Below, piece by piece: positions 44,341 to 52,837 of a stretch of 64,000 bases of DNA. A program made the translations under genes and the position numbers. Origin of the DNA: Stomoxys calcitrans (Eukaryota; Arthropoda; Insecta; Diptera; Muscidae). Below the pieces are notes generated by a model. The model saw only the letters and a program-made list of their open reading frames with translations. It was not told where the DNA came from and ran no database searches. Location: NCBI RefSeq assembly GCF_963082655.1, contig NC_081554.1, positions 62,079,820-62,143,819 of the forward strand, written 5' to 3'. Position 1 is the stretch's first letter; each line of letters opens with the position of its first letter.

Positions 44341-45084
44341 AGAGGGGATTTCCAGAGGGAGCATTATTGAAGCACGGATAATAGAGCGAAAGCACGGTTC
44401 ATAGAGGTTCAAAATCTAAAACACAGCATGCCGGTTAACAAGTCCTAATGGTGTTTTATGCACGCACCTGCCACAAAGGCTTAATCCTGCAGAGCTCTTA
44501 ACCCCGGGTGAAAACGATGCGTCTACCAACGCCCCATTACATAGCCGAAACTAGCATGAGTACCAATTCGAGTTCACGTTGTCTGGATGTGTCCTCTCCC
44601 TCGGTTAGGAGCAGAGCACTATCCAAAACTCTTTACGTTCTATGGGTCACGGCACCGGGGTGAGTACATGCAACTCCACACCGAGCATCGAAATGCCCTT
44701 CCTGCCATTTTAGGTGTTAAACCACAGCTACCACGTTGCTCCCAACTGGGGCCTCACCAATAGTTAGACTGAAACCAAAGTTCCGTGGGCCCCAACTCCC
44801 GTGGTACCAGATTAAGGACACTAGTTCCATCACGTAGTCCAACTACTACCAGTTGAACTCCAGACAGTTCCGGACTGGTCACCTTATGAGATGATGCAAG
44901 CACCATCCCTTAGCAACACTTCATTCAGACACAGTCAGAAATCAGGTGGCATAACCCGAAATGACCAGGAATGCCACCGAAACATTCACACCCACAGTAT
45001 ACAGTATGTTAGTCACAAGGAATAACATCGACATTGTGTTAAAACTTTCAAAACGTCAGAAATCCACACACACCTACTCGACCA
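44341..45084. other. Unassigned, less AT-rich sequence
   Basis: More GC than its surroundings, with CTGCAGAGCTCTTAACCCCG, GGCACCGGGGTGAGTACATG and GTGGGCCCCAACTCCCGTGG. It has no long frame. I suspect an untranslated or degenerate part of a retroelement but cannot name one. Confidence 0.35.
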
Positions 45085-45720
45085 GCTCCAAGACTTTATG
45101 GTCCAGCCATCTTCTGCACACCGACTCAGCTCGATGCAGCCTACTAATTGCTCATCCATACATCATCATTTCGCTTCACCCGTCCATCACCACATCCATC
45201 CACTCACGACCAGCTCCGAAACTTCTTGGTCCAACCATACTCAGCTAGCAGACTCAGCTCGATGCAGCCTACTAACAGCTCATCCATCCATCGTCCCTTC
45301 GCTTAACCCGTCCTCCGACTCAGCTCGATGCAGCCTACTAATTGTTCATCCATACATCATCATTTCGCTTCATCCGTCCATCACCACATCCATCCACTCA
45401 CGATCAGCTCCGAAACTTCAAGGTCGAACCATCTTCAGCTAGCAGACTCAGCTCGATGCAGCCTACTAACAGCTCATCCATCCATCGTCCTCCGACTCAG
45501 CTCGATGCAGCCTACTAATTGTTCATCCATACATCATCATTTCGCTTCACCTGTCCATCACCAAATCCATCCACTCACGACCAGCTCCGAAACTTCATGG
45601 TCGAACCATCTTCAGCTAGCAGACTCAGCTCGATGCAGTCTACTAACAGCTCATCCATCCATCGTCCCTTCGCTTAACCCGTCCTCCCTGCCCCCCTTCC
45701 TTCCATCCCCATCCTACTCC
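45085..45720. repeat. Compound tandem repeat around GACTCAGCTCGATGCAG
   Basis: The core occurs at 45123, 45251, 45317, 45445, 45494 and 45622, with spacings 128, 66, 128, 49 and 128: a long subunit (CATCACCACATCCATCCACT type) alternating with a short one (CATCCATCCATCGTCC type). The array is read through without stops in one frame for up to 142 codons (Ser/His/Pro-rich), explained by low complexity rather than by coding. Confidence 0.88.
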
Positions 45721-45930
45721 ACATCACTACGTTTATCAGCATTTTTTGCCACATAGTGTCGTACCCAAGAAATCCCAAAACAACACGATCCCTGGGTACT
45801 TTTAATATTCCACTTTAGAACGTGGTGAAGAGCTATAATATTATTTTCACCTAAATGGTCCCCCGTGGGGGAGCATGCCGATTGACAGGGGTAACCTCTT
45901 AATAGATTCCCGGATAATCGAGGTTTAACT

Positions 45931-46030
45931 GTACCCCAAAAATGTCGCCAGCATTAGAATGGGATAACCAACGCTAAAAAATTTTTCTGATGTTCTCGCC
46001 TGGATTCGAATCTAGGAGTTCAGTGTCTTA
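45931..46030 (-). mobile_element. SINE head fragment close to a splice acceptor
   Basis: AAAATGTCGCCAGCATTAGA, TTTTTCTGATGTTCTCGCC and TGGATTCGAATCTAGGAGTT (the box B complement GGATTCGAATC kept) are the SINE's 5' half in reverse. The copy lacks both its tail and the box A end and stops about 50 bp before the exon at 46080. Confidence 0.8.
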
Positions 46031-46079
46031 ACACTTTTTTTATGAAATTTTCATTTCCATATAATTTTTCCGCCCACAG

Positions 46080-46373
46080 GTTGTCGATGGCCACAAAGTA
46101 GAGGTTAATGAGACTGTCTATGGTGATGAGCACAGTATCTTCAAGGTGCGTGTAGTTAATGTACGTCCTTTGGAAGAAGGTGAAACTGTAGAAGAGACTG
46201 TCCAAACTGGTGTTGGTGAAGCCTCAAGCGACAACAAGCCGGTAACATCCAGCCCAGCAAAGGCCGCCGATAGCGAAGAGGATGATGACGATGAACGCCG
46301 CGAACCTTTGGCAAAGAAACCACTCGATAATGAAATTGAACGCAACATCGATGATCCTGAGGTAAAATATTAA
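46080..46373 (+). CDS. Icarapin-like secreted protein, last visible exon
   Basis: The acceptor is CGCCCACAG at 46079. It reads VVDGHKVEVNETVYGDEHSI, FKVRVVNVRPLEEGE, VEETVQTGVGEASSDNK and an acidic patch SEEDDDDERRE, ending PLDNEIERNIDDPEVKY and TAA at 46371. The DGH..VNET block, with a second N-glycosylation sequon (NET), and the VRVVNVRP strand are the most family-like part. Tail DNEI also resembles icarapin ends. Alternatively, GAG|GTAAAA at 46361/46362 could be a donor for a further exon; the poly(A) signals downstream favour ending here. The function of the family is unknown; a secreted extracellular role is inferred. Confidence 0.8.
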   Translation, partial: VVDGHKVEVNETVYGDEHSIFKVRVVNVRPLEEGETVEETVQTGVGEASSDNKPVTSSPAKAADSEEDDDDERREPLAKKPLDNEIERNIDDPEVKY

Positions 46374-47240
46374 AGTTGACATATTTTTTTTGTATATTCT
46401 TCTGGTGTACCTTACAAGGTTTGGTATAACCATTGGAATAGTAAAATTCAAAACTATAAACATTTGTAATTATTCTTTAAAACAAACCAAATACTATTAC
46501 AAAAGGAATGCTGATCTATCTAAAAGTGGTTATGGATGTTTTTTAGTACTCTAAACTTTTGTAGCTCAATGGAAATTCTAAACCATTTTTTCTTTGTAAC
46601 TATAATGAACAAACAATAATAATATTTTCCTCTTTAGAAAACAAATGATCAAGTTTTTGCTTGTATTTTAATGCAAATATTACCTACTTGTTATTGTAAT
46701 TATATACATGTACATGCCTATTATATTATCTAAATACTTACTTACTTACTTACTTATATATTATATAACATAATATAGTTTGTTTTTCCTAACTCACTTG
46801 TATAAAATATAAACATAACGTTTTTCTTCAATTAACATTTTATCAAAACAAAAGAAAATTCAACCTTTATGAAAATGTTTACTACTATATGCGGTAATCT
46901 TGCTTTAATTGGCTGTTTTAATGCGAATTCGAATGGCAAACACTGTTCTATACTTACATGAAAACCTCAAGCGGGAGTAAATAACAAAGAAGAGGTTCAA
47001 ACGTTTTGCTTTCCTAAGAAAGAAAATTGGATAGTATTATCTAAAATGCTTACATATTTACCACCAATTAGAGGTTTAATTTCAACTTCTACTTCTTTGT
47101 GTTTGCTATAGCTCCCTTTCCCATTGTAAATTTTGTTCAACCCTCTATGCCTCTATAAACTAACATTGTAATTTATATCTACAACAACATTGTATGATTT
47201 TTTTTTTTCTATTTTCCAAATAAATTTTAATAAAGCATAA
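46374..47240 (+). other. Probable 3' UTR of the icarapin-like gene
   Basis: About 870 bp of AT-rich sequence free of recognisable transposons, in contrast to everything around it. It includes an (ACTT)n microsatellite at 46735-46756. Absence of insertions suits a retained exon, but this is inference. Confidence 0.5.
47219..47234 (+). terminator. Two overlapping-range poly(A) signals (AATAAA)
   Basis: AATAAA at 47219-47224 and again at 47229-47234, followed by a T-rich stretch. These are the closest pair of canonical signals downstream of the stop codon at 46371. Confidence 0.5.
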
Positions 47241-47615
47241 TATCTTCTTTTAATACTGTTTCAATTTTCATTGTTTAAGAAATCTTAGCAATTGTTGAAA
47301 TTAATTTTTAAATTTAAAAGGCTTCTAAACATGTAAATATGGCATCTCTTTTGTTTATCATTACTCTTTTGTTGCTGTTGCTTATGAACCAATTTTATTT
47401 TGAATAAGATGGAAACTCTATACACTTAACTCTTCATGTAAATAAGGATGCATCAAAATAATGTTTCAGCTACAAGTCAATATTTTTCTTTCTATGACTA
47501 CAAACATAAGATAAGTGGTATACTTAATTAATTATTCTGTTCCGTATGTCCACAAATATATTATAAACCGTCGTACAACTTAAACCATTGTCTGGGAGTC
47601 CACTAAAACCATGTA
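47241..47615. other. AT-rich sequence, no gene seen
   Basis: No frame or repeat recognised. It may belong to an extended 3' UTR or be intergenic. Confidence 0.4.
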
Positions 47616-48040
47616 AGGGGGTCTTATGGGACTAGAGATAAGGCAGAAAATTGTAAAGGGCCCGCCACAAGGGGGCTCTTCATCGTCACTCATATGGGTG
47701 ACAAGCATAAAAAAACCTATTACACATCCTTACTGAGGAGGGATTTTAACCCATCTGATAGTCAAACGACGTTTTAGTACATCTAAGGGGTAGGCATCCG
47801 AATCAGTTAGGGACAAGGGCGGAAAGAGTCTTGGAGGTGCCATACAACAGGAAATCTGCTTGCTCATGACGAAGACTAAGGTGGGCCAATTTGATGCGCC
47901 ATGTTTCCTCGAAATGATTTTCATACCCGACAAGGTCATATACTAAAAAGTGATTCTGGACGTCATATATTAAAAGGTGATTGAACTGGAAGTGTCACAT
48001 TCAGGAGCATACTGAAAAGGCTCACACACACCAAAGAAAT
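47616..48040 (+). mobile_element. LINE-R fragment, reverse transcriptase part
   Basis: GGCTCTTCATCGTCACTCAT ATGGGTGAC matches LINE-R 20627-20655 (GGILSSLLWVT), and CACATTCAGGAGCATACTGA AAAGGCT matches 21251-21280. About 270 bp between are shortened and scrambled relative to that copy. No frame survives. Confidence 0.75.
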
Positions 48041-48154
48041 AAGTCTGCTGATATCAGCTAACACTGTCTGCTGATACACAATTAAAAATTTATAACTTTT
48101 GAATGAATCCATGCAAAAATGTTTAAACTGCTTAACAGCAATTGGGCCATTTGC

Positions 48155-49935
48155 TATATATTAATAAAAACAAGTAAAAAGGCATTAAGTTGGGCCGGGC
48201 CAAACTTTGGATACCCACCACCTCGGGTTTATATGAAGACCCCCTTTCGTCACAATCCGGTGAAAATTGGACAACTTTAGCACTCAAATTTGGCAAGGAC
48301 ATTGAGTGGTCTAATAAATACAAGCCACTATTCAATTTTGTAGAACAAAATATTGGTCTTTTTGGCAGATATATCCAATTATAAACCGATCTGAACCATA
48401 TTAAGGTCGGATATTGTGAGGCTCAGAAAAACTCACTGTTTCAAATTTCAGCGAAATCGGGTAATAAATAAAGCTTTTATGGGCTTCAGTCGTCTTATCG
48501 GCAGATCGGTCTATATGGCAGTTATATCTAGATATAGTCCGATCATAACTACATTTGGGTCCTATGTTAAGAGGCGTAAAACTCCTCAATGTTTAAAATT
48601 TCAGGGAAATTGGTTAAAAAATAAAGCTTTTATTGGCTTTAGACCCTAAATCGGCAGATCGGTCTATATGGCAGCTATATTTAAATATAGTCCGATCCAA
48701 ACCATACTTGGGATGGATGTCAGGAGAACTAAGACTAACCATTGCTTCATATTTCAGCGAAATCTGGTAATAAATAGAGTTTTTTTGGGCTTCAGACCCT
48801 TTATCGGCAGATCGGTCTATATGGCAGCTATATCTAAACATAGTCCGATCTGAACCACATTTGGGTCCTATGTTAGAAGGCGTAAAACTAACCAATGTTT
48901 AAAATTTCAGAGAAATCGGTTAGAAAATAAAGCTTTTATGGGCTTTAGACCCCTTATTGGTAGATCGGTCTATATGGCAGCTGTATCTTAATATAGTCCG
49001 ATCTGAACCATATTTAGGTCAGATGTCGGGAGGCTTAAGATTATCCTCTGTTTTAGATATCAGCGAAATCGGTTAAAAAACAAAGCTTTTATGGGCTTTA
49101 GACCCCTTATCGGCAGATCGGTCTATATGGCAGCTGTATCTTAATATAGTCCGATCTGAACCATATTTGGGTCAGATGTCGGGAGGCTTAAGATTACCCT
49201 CTGTTTTAGATATCAGCGAAATCGGTTAAAAAATAAGGCTTTTATGGTCTTTAGACCCTTTATCTGGAGATCGGTCTATATGGCAGCTATACCTAAATAT
49301 AGTCCGATTTAATCCATATTCAAATCAGATGTCAGGAGGCTTAAGGTAACCATTTGTTTCAAATTTCATCGAAATCGGGTAATAAATAAAGCTTTTATGG
49401 TCTTCAGAACCTTTATCGGAAAATCGATCTATAAAACAGCTATGTCCAAATATGGTCCGATTTGGCCCGTTAAATTCTTGAACGGGCCATATCGGACCAT
49501 ATCACGAACACATTTTTATAGACCGATTTTCCTATAAAGGGTCTATTGCCCATAAATGCTTTATTTTTCATCCGATTTCGCTGAAGTTTGAAACAGTGAG
49601 TAGTTTTAGGCCTCACGACATCTGACCCAAATATGGTCCATATCGGACTATATTCTGTCGATAATGGGTCTGAAGCCCATAAAAGCTTTATTTATTATCC
49701 GATTTCGCTGAAATTTGTCCAGCGTGCATCAAAAACACGCATCTGTGACAAATTTCAGCTCAATATCTCAATTTTACAACTGGCGGACGGACATCGTTAA
49801 ATCGTCTTAGAATTTTACGACGATCCGAAATATATATACTTTGTAGGGTTGGAAATTGGTATTTCGATGAGTTGCAAACGGAATGACTAAATGAATATAC
49901 CCTTCCATCCTATGGTGGTGGGTATAAAAATGATT
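48155..49935 (+). repeat. 153-bp array repeat with defined ends
   Basis: It starts AGTTGGGCCGGGCCAAACTT and GGATACCCACCACCTCGGGT. Units begin GCAGATCGGTCTATATGGCA at about 48501, 48654, 48807, 48960, 49113 and 49266, exactly 153 bp apart. At about 49490 unit words switch to reverse orientation (GTCCATATCGGACTATATTC), then the common end follows: CGGACGGACATCGTTAAATC, TATATATACTTTGTAGGG and CATCCTATGGTGGTGGGTAT. LINE-R pieces lie on both sides. Confidence 0.87.
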
Positions 49936-50160
49936 TTGGACTGTTGAAACTCAACCGGAAGCATTACAATCAGGAGCGTACTGAGAAGGCTTAGATGTTG
50001 TAATCTATATACAATAGATAGGCCGAAAGCTCTAAATTGGATCTGAATCCGAGGTTAGTCCACTAGCTTTACAGGGGCGAGATTAGGTCCATACTAACTT
50101 AGGCCTCAGTTGTTTGGTGAAAGGCAATGGAGATAAGGTGTAGCATAAGCACAATAGGTA
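49936..50160 (+). mobile_element. LINE-R fragment
   Basis: ACAATCAGGAGCGTACTGAG, GTTAGTCCACTAGCTTTACA and CCTCAGTTGTTTGGTGAA match 21253-21405 of the better copy. It starts with the same LINE-R words that end the piece before the 153-bp array, so the array repeat may have landed in this LINE. Confidence 0.72.
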
Positions 50161-50314
50161 CAAAAGGATCAGTGAACATGTTGTATTACTACGATTTTGA
50201 AGACTATACACGATATCCAAAGCGCAGACATTAGTATTATGACTTTTTGAGATTTTCTTAAGAATTATTTTCTGTTGAACGATTGAATGATTTTTGCCTA
50301 TTATGACTAAATAA

Positions 50315-50785
50315 TACTTGGCACAATTGTTGGAAGTCGTAACAGAACACCGTATGCGAAATTTCAGCCAAGTCTGAAAAAAATGCGGCTTGTAAGGACT
50401 CAAGAAGTCAAATCGGGTGATCGGCTTATATGGGAGGTATATCAGGTTATAGACTCATTTAGACTGTACTTGGCACAGTTGTTAAAAGTCATAACTAAAC
50501 ACCACGTACAAAATTCGGCTGAAATTGTGCATAAAGTTGTTTGTTATTACTTTAAACAACTGTGCCGAGTGTGTTTCAAATCCTTCCATATAAACCGATC
50601 TTGGATCTTGACTTCTAGCCTTTCGAGGCCGCAAGGCCGCAATTCTCATGCGAATTTGCTGAAATTTTGCACAACGACTTCTACCATGAATTTCAACATA
50701 ACCAATATGTCCAACATGTCCAATATAGTCTTAATCGATCTATAGCATGATACAGCTCACACATAATCCCATCTTCCGATTATGC
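50315..50785 (+). repeat. Array repeat fragment next to the satellite
   Basis: TTGGCACAATTGTTGGAAGT, CAAGAAGTCAAATCGGGTGA and GATCTTGACTTCTAGCCTTT are array-unit words in mixed orientation. It ends at about 50785, where the satellite begins. Confidence 0.7.
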
Positions 50786-51843
50786 GATTATGTTTAATTT
50801 AATGGATTCTTGTTAACTTTACGATTCGTCTTCGAATTTCGAACTGCGGAATGCTTGAAAATGTTTTAAATTCGAATAAATGAAAGAGTTACAACGTTTT
50901 CGAACTTAAAAATGTCCTTGAAATTTTTAGGACAAAATAAATCGGTTTTTACGATTTTTTTCATAGAAAACTTTGGAGTATTGATTCAGCCAGCACCATT
51001 ACGGAAAGAGCTTTACTTTACGAATCCAATGGTGTTTTCAGAATTTCGGAATTCGAGAATCATGGAAGTGACAGCATTTTCGAACTCACGCAGTGTTTTT
51101 TTGAATTTTTCGGACACCAATTATGAGTATCGAGCAAAACCACATTTATTTGCCACATACTTCACTTCTGTATACTCAACTCAAAAAAAAATTTCGCATC
51201 AAAAATTTGAAATTTTGGTAAGGCTACCCCCTTTGGAAAAAAATGAAAAAAAAAATAAAATGTTTAATTTAATGGATTTTTGTTAACTTTACGATTCGTC
51301 TTCGAATTTCGAACTGCGGAATGCTTGAAAATGTTTTAAATTCGAATAAATGAAAGAGTTACAGCGTTTTCGAACTTAAAAATGTCCTTCAAATTTTTAG
51401 GACAAAATAAATCGGTTTTTACGATTTTTTTTCATAGAAAACTTTGGAGTATTGATTCAGCCAGCACCATTACGGAAAGAGCTTTACTTTACGAATCCAA
51501 TGGTGTTTTCAGAATTTCGGAATTCGAGAATCTATGGAAGTGACAGCATTTTCGAACTCACGCAGTGTTTTTTTGAATTTTTCGGACACCAATTATGCGG
51601 TTGGGAGCTTGTTTTCTGAAGAAAACACTCGAGTATCGGGCAAAACCACATTTATTTGCCACATACTTCACTTCTGTATACTCAACTCAAAAAAAAATTT
51701 CGCATCAAAAATTTGAAATTTTGGTAAGGAAAAAAATGCAAAAAAAATAAAATGTTTAATTTAATGGAGTTTTGTTAACTTTACGATTCGTCTTCGAATT
51801 TCGAACTGCGGAATGCTTGAAAATGTTTTAAATTCGAATAAAT

Positions 51844-52795
51844 TGTAGAATTTGCACGTTTAAATAGATTACTAATTAATCCTAATAAAACAAAAATAGT
51901 CCGATTTCGTCCTCGGTTGTCTGCATCTGAAATTAATCCGTTTAGCATCAATGTAAATGGAGAGCTAGTTTCAGAGGCACTATCTGCGAAGTACTTGGGG
52001 GTTACACTACAAAGTAATCTATGCTGGGATATGCATATCGAACAGGTTAGGAGTAAAATATCTCCTGCGATTGGTATTTTGTATAAAATACATAAGAAGT
52101 TGAACTTAAGAACTAAACTCTTAATTTTTGAGTCACTTATTCAGTCTCATTTGAATTACATGGCAGTTACATATGCGTACAACAAGCACAATAGTTCTTT
52201 AAAATCTCTGCAATGCATGCAGAATAAGGCCTTGAAAATTATTTACAATTTGCCACTAAGATACCCCACTGTGTCACTGTTTAATGATTATGCGACAACA
52301 GTACTACCAATTCACGGACAACATATATATCAAGCTCTTATTTACGTTTTTAAGAATATCAGAAATATTGGTCATCAGACAATAGCTATATCTCAGAATC
52401 AGAACACTATTTGTACTAGAAATCAGGCCAATCTTAGAGTGGCAAGATGTAGGCTTGAAAAAACTAAACAGAGAATTGATTATAATGGCACTAAGCAATT
52501 TAATGAATTGCCGATTGAACTTAAATCTCAACAGACAATTTCAAATTTCAAACGTGCTTGCAAAAAATATTTATATTCTATTAAGGAGACACTTTTGATA
52601 TAAATGCTTAGCTATTATTGTAATCTCAGTTTTTCCAAAAACAATTGTTATATAATTGTATACATTAAAATTCTAATTTATATCGCTATGTTCATATATA
52701 GTATTGTATGAGTTAAAAATGTTGCCAATTGCCTCAATAATGCCAATTAGGCGCTGAGGCGTCAGTTATAATGAATTAATAAATGAATAAATAAA

Positions 52796-52835
<40 letters not shown>
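51844..52835 (+). mobile_element. 5'-truncated non-LTR retrotransposon inside the satellite
   Basis: The satellite word CGAATAAAT|GAAAGAG is split: CGAATAAAT ends at 51843 and TGAAAGAG resumes at 52836. The 992-bp insert has a coding part, a 3' UTR (GGCGCTGAGGCGTCAGTTAT) and a tail (AATAAATGAATAAATAAAAT) ending in 38 A. No target duplication longer than AAAT can be seen because it would merge with the A tract. The uninterrupted poly(A) suggests a recent insertion. Confidence 0.93.
51845..52603 (+). CDS. Reverse transcriptase C-terminal fragment (truncated ORF2, 252 codons, no start)
   Basis: The frame is open from the insertion boundary to TAA at 52601. It begins NRLLINPNKTKIVRF (the RT segment after the active site), then SAKYLGVTLQSNLCWDMHIE, LLIFESLIQSHLNYMAVTY, LQCMQNKALKIIYNLPLRYP (thumb), and ends QFNELPIELKSQQTISNFKR, CKKYLYSIKETLLI. 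This is the C-terminal part of the RT of a Jockey/CR1-like element. The catalytic domain, endonuclease and any ATG are lost, so it is a dead fragment although undamaged by stops. The family differs from LINE-A and LINE-R. Confidence 0.88.
   Translation, partial: VEFARLNRLLINPNKTKIVRFRPRLSASEINPFSINVNGELVSEALSAKYLGVTLQSNLCWDMHIEQVRSKISPAIGILYKIHKKLNLRTKLLIFESLIQSHLNYMAVTYAYNKHNSSLKSLQCMQNKALKIIYNLPLRYPTVSLFNDYATTVLPIHGQHIYQALIYVFKNIRNIGHQTIAISQNQNTICTRNQANLRVARCRLEKTKQRIDYNGTKQFNELPIELKSQQTISNFKRACKKYLYSIKETLLI

Positions 52836-52837
<2 letters not shown>

Larger units (their letters stand above)
42264..46079 (+). other. Intron of 3.8 kb in the icarapin-like gene
   Basis: From GTTTGT to CGCCCACAG, phase 0. 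It contains a SINE tail, LINE-A, an array repeat, an unassigned GC-richer stretch, a clustered tandem repeat, and a SINE fragment close to the acceptor. Confidence 0.75.

Noticed and set aside
45098..45756. Ser/His/Pro-rich protein gene from the 114- and 142-codon frames
   Set aside because: The frames lie wholly in a low-complexity tandem repeat inside an intron; stops are rare there only because of the repeat.
2120..46373. Calling the host gene a venom allergen or toxin
   Set aside because: Icarapin was first noted in bee venom, but the family is widespread in insects and nothing here indicates a toxic role; only the secreted-protein family resemblance is claimed.
48155..49935. CRISPR array (regular 153-bp repeats)
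   Set aside because: The units are continuous tandem repeats without unique spacers, in a eukaryotic intergenic setting with no cas genes.
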